Below are positions 1 through 8,242 of a stretch of 64,000 nt of DNA, piece after piece. The DNA lies in assembly GCA_039026955.1 (NCBI GenBank), contig JBCCLH010000029.1, positions 1 to 64,000 on the forward strand, given 5' to 3'. The DNA comes from Kordia sp039026955. GTDB lineage: Bacteria; Bacteroidota; Bacteroidia; Flavobacteriales; Flavobacteriaceae. The position numbers and the translations under genes were made by a program. Each line of letters starts with the position of its first letter. Position 1 is the first letter of the stretch. The notes under the pieces were generated by a model. It was not told where the DNA came from. It worked only from the letters and a program-made list of their open reading frames with translations, and did no database searches.

Positions 1-2583
1 GCATGCTCGTATTTAAATCACGCGTTACATAAACTTAAAAAACGCTCAAAAGTTAGCTTGATCATTGAATCTGCCGAACCAAGAGAAGTGCATCATTTTG
101 CCTTGCTATTTGGTTTTGGAGCGAGCGCGGTAAATCCGTATATCGTAAATGAAATTGTAGAAAAGCAAGTCTTCAACGGCGATATCACTGAGTTAGAATA
201 TTTAGAAGCGATCCGAAATTACAACAAAGCGATTGGTAAAGGAATCTTAAAAGTGATGAACAAAATCGGAATCTCTACGTTAAATTCCTATCGCGGCTCG
301 CAACTATTTGAATGTATCGGAATCAATTCGGCGACGGTTAAAAAATACTTTCCAAACACACCAACGCGCATTCAAGGAATTGGCTTACGCGAAATAGAGC
401 AGGAAATTGTAAAACGTCACAAAAAAGCATTTCAGCCAAATGAAGTCAATGCAACGATTGAAGTTGGAGGCGAATATCGTTGGCGACGTGGACAAGAAAA
501 ACACATGTTCAATCCGTTGACGGTAGCCAAACTGCAAGAATCGGTACGTACCAATAAAGCCAGTACATTTAAAGAATATTCGGAGTTGGTGAACAATCAA
601 TCCAAAAATCTAATGACAATTCGTGGCTTATTTGAGTTTGATCAATTTGACCCAATTCCGCTCGAAGAAGTAGAACCATGGACGGAAATTGTAAAACGTT
701 TCAAAACAGGCGCGATGTCGTACGGATCTATCAGCAAAGAAGCACACGAAAACTTAGCGATTGCCATGAACCGAATCGGCGGAAAATCCAACTCAGGTGA
801 AGGTGGCGAAGATCAAGAACGCTTTTACAAAAGCTCACAAGGCGATTGGAAAAACTCAGCGATCAAGCAAGTCGCTTCTGGACGTTTTGGCGTGACTTCT
901 AACTATCTGACAAGCGCGAACGAAATTCAAATCAAAATTGCACAAGGTGCGAAACCTGGAGAAGGCGGACAATTGCCAGGACCGAAAGTAAATCCTGAAA
1001 TTGCCAAAACACGAAATTCCACACCGTATGTGGGACTCATCTCGCCGCCGCCGCATCATGATATCTATTCCATTGAAGATTTATCGCAGTTAATTTACGA
1101 CGTTAAATCCGCAAATCGCGAAGCGCGTATCAATGTCAAACTCGTTTCTGAAATTGGTGTCGGAACCGTTGCAGCAGGAGTCGCGAAAGCCAAAGCGGAT
1201 GTTATTTTAATCTCAGGTTTTGATGGTGGCACAGGAGCTTCTCCACTAACTTCCTTAAAACACGCAGGATTGCCTTGGGAATTGGGAATCGCAGAAGCAC
1301 AACAAACCTTGGTGATGAACGATCTTCGAAATCGTGTCGTACTAGAATGTGACGGACAGTTAAAAACAGGGCGCGATGTAGCAATTGCCTGTTTATTAGG
1401 TGCCGAAGAATTCGGTTTTGCCACAGCGCCATTGGTGGCTTCTGGTTGTGTGATGATGCGAGTGTGTCATTTAAATACTTGTCCTGTAGGAATCGCGACG
1501 CAGAATCCTGCATTGCGTAAAAAGTTCAAAGGGAAGCCAGAACATGTCGTGAATTACATGTATTTCGTGGCGCAGGAATTACGAGAAATTATGGCAAAAC
1601 TCGGATTCAAAACGGTAAATGAAATGGTGGGGCAAGTCCACAAACTCAACAGAAACAAAGCTATTGAACATTACAAAGCTTCTGGAATTGATTTAACGCC
1701 AATTCTACACAAAGTCGAAGTTGCGGACGATGTAAAGGTTTACAACACCGAAAAGCAAGATCATCAATTAGATTCACATTTAGATTTCAATATCATCAAG
1801 CAAGCACATCAAGCATTGTTCAGAAGACAACGTACGGATTTGCAAATGGAGATCACAAATATGGACAGAGCGGTCGGCGCGATTGTGAGTAATGAAATCT
1901 CAAAAATTTACGGTGCGGAAGGTTTGCCAGAAGATACGATCAACATTGACTTTACAGGTTCTGCAGGACAAAGTTTTGGCGCATTTGCCACCAAAGGAAT
2001 TCGCATGACTGTTCACGGAAATACGAATGATTATTTAGGAAAAGGCTTGTCTGGTGGAAAGCTAGTTGTAAAAGTTCCTGAAGTTTCTACCATTATTCCA
2101 GAAGACAATATCATTACTGGAAATGTGACACTTTACGGCGCAACCTCTGGTGAAGTATACATCAATGGAAAAGCAGGAGAACGTTTCTGTGTACGAAACT
2201 CAGGAGCAAAAGCAGTGGTAGAAGGCATTGGCGATCACGGTTGTGAATATATGACTGGTGGGGTTGCGGTCATTCTAGGAAAAGTGGGACGTAATTTTGG
2301 TGCAGGAATGAGTGGCGGAATTGCTTATGTATTGGATTTGGACAAAACATTCACACAAAATTGCAATTCAGACATGCTCAACTTACATGCGTTGAAATCG
2401 GATGAAGATCTAAAACAATTAGAACTACTAATCACAAATCATTATGAAGCGACGTCAAGTCCGTTAGCCAAACGAATTTTAAACGATTGGAATAATTATC
2501 TGCCAAAATTTGTAAAAGTATTGCCAGAAGAATACCGCAAAGCCTTAATTCGATTAAAAAAAGAACAACTTCAAATAGCGTAA
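1..2583 (+). CDS. gltB: Glutamate synthase large subunit, 3' part (5' end outside window)
   Basis: Glutamate synthase alpha subunit transfers the amide of glutamine to 2-oxoglutarate. The frame is open from base 1 with no start, so about 860 C-terminal residues are present of a protein that is usually near 1500; the N-terminal amidotransferase domain lies outside. Visible are the end of the central domain (PREVHHFA), the FMN-binding synthase domain (SGEGGED; KPGEGGQLPG; SPPPHHDIYSIEDL; GGTGASP), the 3Fe-4S cysteines C483, C489 and C494 counted from base 1 (C-x5-C-x4-C), and the C-terminal GXGXG beta-helix domain from about residue 620. It ends 3 bp before gltD, so the two are surely one operon. 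Identification is firm. Confidence 0.97.
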   Translation, partial: ACSYLNHALHKLKKRSKVSLIIESAEPREVHHFALLFGFGASAVNPYIVNEIVEKQVFNGDITELEYLEAIRNYNKAIGKGILKVMNKIGISTLNSYRGSQLFECIGINSATVKKYFPNTPTRIQGIGLREIEQEIVKRHKKAFQPNEVNATIEVGGEYRWRRGQEKHMFNPLTVAKLQESVRTNKASTFKEYSELVNNQSKNLMTIRGLFEFDQFDPIPLEEVEPWTEIVKRFKTGAMSYGSISKEAHENLAIAMNRIGGKSNSGEGGEDQERFYKSSQGDWKNSAIKQVASGRFGVTSNYLTSANEIQIKIAQGAKPGEGGQLPGPKVNPEIAKTRNSTPYVGLISPPPHHDIYSIEDLSQLIYDVKSANREARINVKLVSEIGVGTVAAGVAKAKADVILISGFDGGTGASPLTSLKHAGLPWELGIAEAQQTLVMNDLRNRVVLECDGQLKTGRDVAIACLLGAEEFGFATAPLVASGCVMMRVCHLNTCPVGIATQNPALRKKFKGKPEHVVNYMYFVAQELREIMAKLGFKTVNEMVGQVHKLNRNKAIEHYKASGIDLTPILHKVEVADDVKVYNTEKQDHQLDSHLDFNIIKQAHQALFRRQRTDLQMEITNMDRAVGAIVSNEISKIYGAEGLPEDTINIDFTGSAGQSFGAFATKGIRMTVHGNTNDYLGKGLSGGKLVVKVPEVSTIIPEDNIITGNVTLYGATSGEVYINGKAGERFCVRNSGAKAVVEGIGDHGCEYMTGGVAVILGKVGRNFGAGMSGGIAYVLDLDKTFTQNCNSDMLNLHALKSDEDLKQLELLITNHYEATSSPLAKRILNDWNNYLPKFVKVLPEEYRKALIRLKKEQLQIA

Positions 2584-2586
2584 GAT

Positions 2587-4050
2587 ATGGGGAAAATAAC
2601 AGGATTTATGGAGCACAAACGCCAAGATGAAGCGTATGCATCTCCAGCAGAACGTATCAAAAACTATAAAGAGTTTACCATTGCCTTGCAAAAATCAAAA
2701 CTTGAAGAGCAAGGTGCACGTTGCATGGATTGCGGAATTCCCTTTTGTCACAGTGGCTGTCCGCTTGGAAATCTAATTCCCGATTTTAATGACAAAGTCT
2801 ATCGTGGAAAATGGAAAGAAGCGGCAGAAATTTTGCATGCGACCAATAACTTTCCAGAATTTACAGGACGTTTATGTCCCGCACCATGTGAAGAAGCTTG
2901 CGTGTTAGGAATTAATTCAGCTCCTGTAAGCATTGAAAACATAGAAAAAAACATTGTCGAAACTGCTTTCAAAGAAGGCTGGATCAAACCGAATCCACCT
3001 AAAATCCGCACAGATAAAAAAGTAGCGATTGTAGGTTCAGGACCTGCAGGATTAGCGGCGGCACAACAACTCAATCGTGCTGGTCACAACATAACTGTCT
3101 TTGAACGCGATGAAAAAATTGGCGGTTTACTACGCTATGGAATTCCCGATTTTAAAATGGAAAAACACATCATCGACCGACGTTTGGAAGTGTTAGAAGC
3201 AGAAGGCATCATTTTCAAAACCAATGCGCATGTCGGCGTGAATATAGATGCTTCGAAATTAAAAGAAGACTTTGACGCAATTGTATTATGTGGCGGCGCA
3301 ACCATCCGCAGAAAACTTTCAATTGACGGCGCTGATGCAAAAGGCGTACACCAAGCGATGGATTTCTTAAAATTAAACAATGAATATGTAGATGGTTTGG
3401 TCGATTTTGAAGAAATTATCTCTGCGAAAGACAAAAAAGTCATTGTGATTGGCGGTGGCGATACAGGTTCAGATTGTATTGGCACGAGCAATCGTCACGG
3501 TGCAATTTCAGTCACAAATTTTGAAATATTGAGCAAACCTACGGTTGGTCGTCCTGCGCATCAACCGTGGCCGTATTGGCCGATGAAACTCAAAGAAACC
3601 TCTTCGCATCAAGAAGGTGTGGAACGTTTCTTTAGTATCTCTACTGAAAAATTTATCAAAGATGCCAAAGGAAATCTAACAGGCTTAAAAACAGTTGAGG
3701 TCGAATGGATTTTTGAAGAAGGCGAACGTCCAACACTCAAAAAAATTCCAAACACAGAAAAAGTTTGGGAATGCGATTTGGTATTACTCGCACTTGGTTT
3801 TTCAGGTGCAGAAAAAACACTGGCAGACGAGTTTGGAATAGAGATGCAATTAAACAACATCAAAGCCACCACAAAAAACTACGCCACCAACAAAGACGGA
3901 ATTTTTGTAGCAGGTGACATGCGAAGAGGACAATCGTTGATCGTTTGGGCAATTTCAGAAGGTCGTCAAGCGGCACATCATGTGGATGCGTATTTGATGG
4001 GAACTTCTAATTTGCCGTTGAAAGATGCGAATGATTTGCCGCGAGTGTAA
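2587..4050 (+). CDS. gltD: Glutamate synthase small subunit
   Basis: Beta subunit that takes electrons from NAD(P)H through FAD and two 4Fe-4S clusters to the large subunit. The 487 residues match the usual length. N-terminal cluster cysteines are C46, C49, C54, C58 and then C97, C101, C105. The FAD fold starts at VAIVGSGPAGLAAA (about 146-159) and the pyridine nucleotide fold at VIVIGGGDTGSDC (about 284-296). The ATG is 4 bases after the gltB stop codon. The FAGD-type end (VAGDMRRGQSLIVWA) is typical of GltD. No clear terminator follows; the next 50 bases run into a dispersed repeat. Confidence 0.97.
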   Translation: MGKITGFMEHKRQDEAYASPAERIKNYKEFTIALQKSKLEEQGARCMDCGIPFCHSGCPLGNLIPDFNDKVYRGKWKEAAEILHATNNFPEFTGRLCPAPCEEACVLGINSAPVSIENIEKNIVETAFKEGWIKPNPPKIRTDKKVAIVGSGPAGLAAAQQLNRAGHNITVFERDEKIGGLLRYGIPDFKMEKHIIDRRLEVLEAEGIIFKTNAHVGVNIDASKLKEDFDAIVLCGGATIRRKLSIDGADAKGVHQAMDFLKLNNEYVDGLVDFEEIISAKDKKVIVIGGGDTGSDCIGTSNRHGAISVTNFEILSKPTVGRPAHQPWPYWPMKLKETSSHQEGVERFFSISTEKFIKDAKGNLTGLKTVEVEWIFEEGERPTLKKIPNTEKVWECDLVLLALGFSGAEKTLADEFGIEMQLNNIKATTKNYATNKDGIFVAGDMRRGQSLIVWAISEGRQAAHHVDAYLMGTSNLPLKDANDLPRV

Positions 4051-4070
4051 GCAATAAGTTTTCTCCACTG

Positions 4071-4201
4071 AGGTTGTCCAAAAAGCACCATGAAATTCGT
4101 CAAACCGAACTCGATTCTGTTTCTCATAACAGTTGAAAATCAATATAATGAGATTCTGAAGCCTGTGCTGAATTTATTTCAGTATCAAGCTCAGAATGAC
4201 G
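4071..4201. repeat. Dispersed palindromic repeat, family B copy 1
   Basis: It runs from AGGTTGTC to CAGAATGACG and contains CGTCAAACCGAAC, a CTCATAACAG core and GAGATTCTGAAGCCTGTGC. About 50 bases at its right end are identical, in inverted orientation, to the repeat at 58860-59012; a shorter relative sits at 7648-7726. It fills most of the 376-bp gap after gltD. Confidence 0.85.
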
Positions 4202-4347
4202 TTTCTTATCATTTTTCAATTGTATAATGATTCATCATGTCTTTCTATTTTTCTTCTTTCGTTTGAAAACGAGCTTATTTTCATATCATACAAATGAGTT
4301 CAGCATAAATATTTATCAAAAATGTATGGAAATCTGCAAACTAACAA

Positions 4348-4355
4348 TATATTTG
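4348..4355 (+). promoter_or_regulatory. -7 promoter element of the zinc-type operon
   Basis: TATATTTG is an exact match to the Bacteroidota -7 consensus TAnnTTTG. Transcription should begin some 6 to 9 bases downstream, at the left edge of the palindrome at 4362-4388, so a repressor bound there would block initiation. No good -33 TTTG was found at the usual distance. Confidence 0.6.
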
Positions 4356-4361
4356 TATTTC

Positions 4362-4388
4362 TATTAATGCAACTGAGTTGCATTAATA
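4362..4388. promoter_or_regulatory. 27-bp perfect palindromic operator (putative Zur site)
   Basis: Thirteen-base arms mirror each other around a single G, with core TGCAACTGAGTTGCA and AT-rich outer arms (TATTAA/TTAATA). Length, symmetry and position over the predicted transcription start fit a Fur-superfamily repressor. Zur is preferred by inference because the operon resembles Zur-controlled zinc systems; no fur or zur gene lies in the window, so another dimeric repressor is possible. Confidence 0.65.
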
Positions 4389-4426
4389 AATTATTTTACC
4401 ATAACCATGAATAAAAAAGATAACCG

Positions 4427-4813
4427 ATGAGAGTAAAAAGTAATACCATTGACATTATTGCATTAACAAGTTCATTAATCTGCGCCATACACTGTGCCGC
4501 TATCCCGATAGTGCTTTCATTTTCCTCCATGAGTAGTTTGCATTTTTTGGAAAACCCTTGGATCGAGTGGACATTCATCCTTATGGGAGTTGTATTTGTT
4601 TTTGTATCGCTGTGGCCGAGTTATAAAAAAGTGCATCACCAAACAAAGCCATTAATTGTAGCTGCTATAGGATTTGGGTTGATTGCTATTGGAAGACTAG
4701 AATTTACAGAAATGTGGGAAGTTGGAAATACAGTTGTAGGCGCTTTATTTGTATCTTCGGCGCATTATATTAATTGGAAACTTTTAAAAGCTTCAGGAAA
4801 GCACGAACATTAG
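4427..4813 (+). CDS. MerC-domain inner membrane protein
   Basis: A 128-residue protein with about four hydrophobic segments and the MerC signature CAIHCAAIP (C19, H22, C23) in the first. MerC proteins are known as mercuric ion transporters, but homologues occur in Bacteroidota genomes without mer genes. Here it is the first gene after a palindromic operator and sits 64 bp before an ABC ATPase, suggesting a part in divalent metal uptake, probably zinc. A seven-codon ORF (MNKKDNR, 4407-4430) overlaps its ATG as ATGA and may couple translation. The C-terminus ends HEH. Family assignment is good; the metal is inferred. Confidence 0.8.
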   Translation: MRVKSNTIDIIALTSSLICAIHCAAIPIVLSFSSMSSLHFLENPWIEWTFILMGVVFVFVSLWPSYKKVHHQTKPLIVAAIGFGLIAIGRLEFTEMWEVGNTVVGALFVSSAHYINWKLLKASGKHEH

Positions 4814-4877
4814 AATTTTAAGTAAATTTGTAATGCTTTTCTAAAGATTACATTTAGTATTGCTGTAAACATTTAAA

Positions 4878-5507
4878 ATGATACAAACAGAAAATCTTAC
4901 ATTTCATTACAAACAGAAAGAACATACGTTTCAATTTCCAGATTTTGCTTTACAAGAGCAAGAAAACCTACTTATTTTAGGGAAATCAGGAATTGGAAAA
5001 ACAACCTTATTACATTTGCTCGCAGGATTATTATCGCCCGTGAGTGGAAATGTAATCATTAATGATGTGAATATTAGTTCGTTGTCTGCTAGTAAATTAG
5101 ATGCATTCCGAGGACAAAACATTGGAGTGGTCTTTCAGAAAAATCACGCGGTACAATCCTTAAGTGTTGTTGAAAATTTACAAGCGCGGCTGTTCTTCAG
5201 CAAGAAAAAAATTGACAATACGGCGATTGATCATTTATTAACTGAATTAGGACTGATTGATTATAAAAACCGTAAAGTCAATGCGCTGAGTGAAGGACAA
5301 TTGCAACGTTTGGGAATTGCCTTATCCGTAATTCACAATCCGAAAGTGATTTTTGCAGACGAACCGACTTCAAGTTTGGACGATGAAAATTGTAAGATTG
5401 TTATTGAATTGCTGAAAAGACAAGCAAAGCAATCCAACGCAAATCTCATTGTGATTACGCACGATCATAGAGTCAAATCATCATTCTCAAATACGATTGC
5501 CTTATGA
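4878..5507 (+). CDS. ABC transporter ATP-binding protein (LolD/MacB type)
   Basis: A 209-residue ATPase that would power the permease encoded next. Walker A is GKSGIGKTT (35-43), the Q-loop VVFQKN (about 82-87), the signature LSEGQ (135-139), Walker B VIFADE (155-160) and the H-loop ITHDH near 194. Its stop overlaps the permease start in an ATGA junction, so the two are translationally coupled. ATPases of this type pair with FtsX-like permeases in lipoprotein release, macrolide export and the Zur-regulated ZrgBCDE or PA4064-PA4066 systems; the neighbours favour the last. Confidence 0.9.
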   Translation: MIQTENLTFHYKQKEHTFQFPDFALQEQENLLILGKSGIGKTTLLHLLAGLLSPVSGNVIINDVNISSLSASKLDAFRGQNIGVVFQKNHAVQSLSVVENLQARLFFSKKKIDNTAIDHLLTELGLIDYKNRKVNALSEGQLQRLGIALSVIHNPKVIFADEPTSSLDDENCKIVIELLKRQAKQSNANLIVITHDHRVKSSFSNTIAL

Positions 5508-6889
5508 CACTTTGGAAGATTAGCGTAAAAAATATCAAAACAAAACCGCTCTACACGTTTTTAAGTGTATTTATATTAGGGTTAAGTATTGCATTGCTCT
5601 TAGGAATTCAACAATTGAAAACCTCTTTCAAGTATCAGATGGAGAACAACTTGGGAGACATTGATATGGTTGTTGGCGCCAAGGGAAGTCCGTTACAATT
5701 GGTACTCTCTTCGGTATTGCATTTGGACAATCCTACTGGAAATATTCCGTATGCGGAAGCGAAAAAATTAAGCAGAAATCCTTTAGTAAAACGCGCTGTG
5801 CCCATTTCGTATGGCGATAACTACAAAGGCTACAGAATCGTTGGAGCTACAGACGAATTCCCAACTATTTACAATGCTGAATTGGCAGAAGGACGTACAG
5901 TAGAAAAATCGCTGGAAGTTGTTTTGGGACATACAGTTGCAGAAAAGACACAACTTAACATCGGCGATACCTTCAAAAGTTCCCATGGATTAATAGACAA
6001 TGATATTGATGTACATGATGACGAATTTGTGGTGGTTGGCATTTACAAACCGACACTAAAAGTCATTGACCGATTGATCTTTACCAATCTTGAAAGCATT
6101 TGGAATGTTCATGATCACGATCACGATGAAGAGGGACACTCAGAAGAAGCACACGCGCACGACGATCATGAAGACGATGAACACGCACATGATCATGAAG
6201 AAGACAAACATTCCCACGATCATGAAGATGATGAACACGAGCATGATCATGCAGAAGGTGAACATGATCACGATCACGAAGAAAAAGGACATTCCCATGA
6301 AGAGCATTCAGAAGACGAACACGCGCACGAACACGACGAAGAAAAAGAAATAACATCACTATTAGTTACATTTCGAAATCCTACGGGACTTTTAATGATG
6401 CCTAGAAGAATCAATGAAGAAACAAACATGCAAGCAGCATTGCCAAAGTTTGAACTTGACAAGCTATATGAGTACACCGGTGTTGGATTTAAAACAATTT
6501 CTTTGATTGCTTATATCATTCTTGTGATTTCAAGTATAATAATTTTCATAAGTTTGTATAAAATGGTGAAAGAGCGCTCGTTTGATTTGGCATTGATGCG
6601 TGTTTATGGAGCAAAAAACAGTCAATTAATACGAATAATTGCGTATGAAGGATTCATAATTGTATTCTTAGCGTTTATCGTAGGTGTCGTACTGTCAAAG
6701 GCTGGACTCTATTTTATGGTGAACAGTGTTGATTCAGGAAACAGTCAAAAAATCCTTCAAAGTATTGCATTTCATGAGTTTTTCCAAATTGGAATACTCG
6801 TGTTCGGAATGATAATTGTTGCAGTTCTCTTAGCTATTAATCCAATTACTAAAATGAACATTTCAACAATTTTAAGCAATGAAAAATAA
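5504..6889 (+). CDS. FtsX-family ABC permease with a His-rich extracytoplasmic loop
   Basis: 461 residues. One membrane helix at about 16-36, a large extracytoplasmic domain, and three helices near 333-357, 378-406 and 430-452 give the MacB/LolC topology. Residues 203-280 (bases 6110-6343) form an acidic, histidine-rich tract with 25 His in 78 residues, mostly HDH, HAH and HEH units. The tract lies between helix 1 and helix 2 and so faces the periplasm. Such tracts bind zinc. In Vibrio ZrgABCDE and Pseudomonas PA4063-PA4066 a separate His-rich protein accompanies ATPase, permease and DUF3299 protein; here that function appears built into the permease. It overlaps the next gene by 11 bp. Confidence 0.88.
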   Translation: MTLWKISVKNIKTKPLYTFLSVFILGLSIALLLGIQQLKTSFKYQMENNLGDIDMVVGAKGSPLQLVLSSVLHLDNPTGNIPYAEAKKLSRNPLVKRAVPISYGDNYKGYRIVGATDEFPTIYNAELAEGRTVEKSLEVVLGHTVAEKTQLNIGDTFKSSHGLIDNDIDVHDDEFVVVGIYKPTLKVIDRLIFTNLESIWNVHDHDHDEEGHSEEAHAHDDHEDDEHAHDHEEDKHSHDHEDDEHEHDHAEGEHDHDHEEKGHSHEEHSEDEHAHEHDEEKEITSLLVTFRNPTGLLMMPRRINEETNMQAALPKFELDKLYEYTGVGFKTISLIAYIILVISSIIIFISLYKMVKERSFDLALMRVYGAKNSQLIRIIAYEGFIIVFLAFIVGVVLSKAGLYFMVNSVDSGNSQKILQSIAFHEFFQIGILVFGMIIVAVLLAINPITKMNISTILSNEK

Positions 6890-7316
6890 AATTCTAATCA
6901 TATTTCTACTTTTTGGATGCAGTGTGACGTTTGCCCAAAAGAAAATTACTTGGGAAGATTTGTCGAAAGTACGATATGAAAAAAAATACTTTCCTGAATA
7001 TGGTGAATATTTTATGTACCCCCATTTTTCGGAATCCGTATTGGCACTTGATGGACAAAAAGTAAGTATTACAGGCTATTTTTTAAATATCGATCCAGAA
7101 GGAAAATTATTTGTCTTATCAAAAGGTCCGATGGCTTCTTGCTTTTTCTGCGGAATTGGTGGACCAGAAACCGCGATAGAAGTACAATTTAGTTCCAGAC
7201 CAAGCTACGGAACAGACGATATTGTAACCATCACAGGAGTATTCAGATTGAATAGCGACGATGTAGAACATTTTAATTACATCCTCACGCAAAGTACAGG
7301 AAAACTGCTAAAATAG
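6879..7316 (+). CDS. Small exported DUF3299-like protein
   Basis: 145 residues with a signal peptide (hydrophobic 4-18, likely cut after FAQ). The mature part begins with WEDL, then DGQKVSITGYFLNID (58-72) and a cysteine pair in SCFFCGIGGPE (C88, C91), ending with a beta-rich segment. The WEDL...DGKxVxxxGF layout resembles DUF3299 proteins, which are coded with ABC ATPase and FtsX permease in zinc-regulated operons. It overlaps the permease gene by 11 bp and ends the operon. Function unknown; the Cys pair may bind metal. The family match is from memory of the pattern and is moderately sure. Confidence 0.65.
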   Translation: MKNKILIIFLLFGCSVTFAQKKITWEDLSKVRYEKKYFPEYGEYFMYPHFSESVLALDGQKVSITGYFLNIDPEGKLFVLSKGPMASCFFCGIGGPETAIEVQFSSRPSYGTDDIVTITGVFRLNSDDVEHFNYILTQSTGKLLK

Positions 7317-7411
7317 AACCGTCAACTTAACTGCAAAGACAGAAAAACCCGTAAATTTTTTAAAAAATTAGTAGGAATCTAAAAAAACTTTTACAATCTT
7401 TGATATAACAA

Positions 7412-7474
7412 ATGAGAAACCAAATTATTCATATCATTGCTAGTAATGTCATTGTGATTCGTTCACAAGGCTAA
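7412..7474 (+). CDS. Isoleucine/valine leader peptide 1 of the ilv locus
   Basis: A 20-codon ORF starting MRNQIIHIIAS and continuing NVIVIRSQG. It holds six Ile and two Val codons and no Leu, and ends just before a Rho-independent terminator at 7508-7537. The bases AAGGCT at its 3' end (7467-7472) can pair with AGCCTT (7509-7514) of the terminator left arm, giving the antiterminator of a classic attenuator. A ribosome stalling on Ile or Val codons would favour read-through into the ilv genes. Confidence 0.8.
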   Translation: MRNQIIHIIASNVIVIRSQG

Positions 7475-7507
7475 GGAATGCTATGATAATTTTACTATAA
7501 AATATAC

Positions 7508-7537
7508 AAGCCTTCCTTTAATTGGGAAGGCTTTTTT
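7508..7537 (+). terminator. Attenuator terminator 1
   Basis: A 9-bp stem AAGCCTTCC/GGAAGGCTT (7508-7516 with 7525-7533), 8-base loop, then a T tract. It follows leader peptide 1 by 33 bases and competes with the pairing 7467-7472/7509-7514. Confidence 0.8.
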
Positions 7538-7570
7538 ATTTCAGATCACATTAAAATGTGACCTGAAATA

Positions 7571-7590
7571 ATCCCGCTGAAGAGCGGGAT
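7571..7590. repeat. Short palindrome, family D (ATCCCGCT type)
   Basis: ATCCCGCT/AGCGGGAT with a 4-base loop followed by CTCA. Similar hairpins with changed but compensating stems are at 7922-7941 (ATCCCAAT/ATTGGGAT), 7993-8011, a decayed copy at 8058-8080, and 10830-10847 (TTCCCAC/GTGGGAA). All lie within the ilv locus. Confidence 0.7.
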
Positions 7591-7647
7591 CTCATGAATT
7601 TTTTTGAACAGTACAACAAGAAGCAGAAATATAAGTTGATAAAATAT

Positions 7648-7726
7648 CGTCAAACCGAACTTGATTCGGTTTCTCATAACAGTAAAAAATTATTCTAGTG
7701 AGATTCTGAATCAAGTTCAGAATGAC
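7648..7726. repeat. Dispersed palindromic repeat, family B copy 2
   Basis: CGTCAAACCGAACTTGATTC, then CTCATAACAG, then GAGATTCTGAATCAAGTTC and AGAATGACA. It is the short form of the elements at 4071-4201 and 58860-59012 and lies between the two ilv attenuators, which suggests insertion into the leader region. Confidence 0.8.
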
Positions 7727-7745
7727 ACTTTTAAAAACAACAAAA

Positions 7746-7802
7746 ATGAACAACATAACTAGCATTATCGTAATCGTCATTATTATTATGAACTCAACCT
7801 GA
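7746..7802 (+). CDS. Isoleucine/valine leader peptide 2 of the ilv locus
   Basis: An 18-codon ORF, MNNITSIIVIVIIIMNST, with seven Ile and two Val codons in a near-continuous run and no Leu. Nine bases at its end, AGTTGATAC (7802-7810), are the exact complement of GTATCAACT (7839-7847), which overlaps the left arm of the following terminator. This is a complete second attenuator about 440 bp before ilvE. The density of hydrophobic regulatory codons makes a chance ORF very unlikely. Confidence 0.9.
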   Translation: MNNITSIIVIVIIIMNST

Positions 7803-7847
7803 GTTGATACGATTTGCTATACCCAACATGAAAAGCCTGTATCAACT
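7802..7847 (+). promoter_or_regulatory. Antiterminator stem of attenuator 2
   Basis: AGTTGATAC (7802-7810) pairs perfectly over 9 bp with GTATCAACT (7839-7847). The second half takes up GTATC of the terminator stem, so the two structures exclude each other. Confidence 0.8.
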
Positions 7848-7865
7848 AAGATACAGGCTTTTTTA
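7833..7865 (+). terminator. Attenuator terminator 2
   Basis: An 11-bp stem AAGCCTGTATC/GATACAGGCTT (7833-7843 with 7850-7860) with a 6-base loop and a following T run. It lies 30 bases after leader peptide 2. Confidence 0.9.
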
Positions 7866-7873
7866 GTGAAACT

Positions 7874-7909
7874 CAGTTTTGTGAAGCCTGAAAGGCGCAC
7901 ACAAAACTG
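7874..7909. repeat. Inverted repeat (hairpin) after attenuator 2
   Basis: CAGTTTTGTG (7874-7883) pairs with CACAAAACTG (7900-7909); the loop holds a smaller GCCTGAAAGGC hairpin. No T tract follows, so it is not a terminator. The rest of 7910-8242 holds only family D palindromes and AT-rich sequence, with no further leader peptide seen. Confidence 0.65.
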
Positions 7910-8242
7910 TAAGTTGAACTAATCCCAATGAAAATTGGGATCTCAAAATAAGAAGTACAAAAGAAACAATAGGTAACTATAAACTGAACTAATCCCGCCG
8001 CAAAGCGGAATTTCACAGTAAAAAGTAAAAGGCAAATGCTAGATAAAACCCAATTAAATCCTACTAAAAAGTGGAGTTTCACAATTAAAAAAACATGTTG
8101 AGCATTGTATTTGTTAAAAAATAAGTAACTGAAAATCAATTAATTAAATAAAAAATAGGACTATTGATTTTAGGGGAATCCGTGAAGTTGAACCTTAAAA
8201 AAGCGTACAATAAAATTAATTTCGAATCATAATAACTGTAAA

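Noticed and set aside
58..60. TTG as start of the gltB frame
   Set aside because: The frame is open and alike to GltB upstream of it up to base 1; the gene is cut by the window edge.
6081..6359. Frames on both strands inside the His-rich tract
   Set aside because: Shadow frames of a low-complexity segment in the permease gene, which has clear membrane helices on both sides in its own frame.
7874..7909. Third attenuator terminator
   Set aside because: The hairpin has no T tract and no Ile/Val-rich ORF before it other than leader 2.
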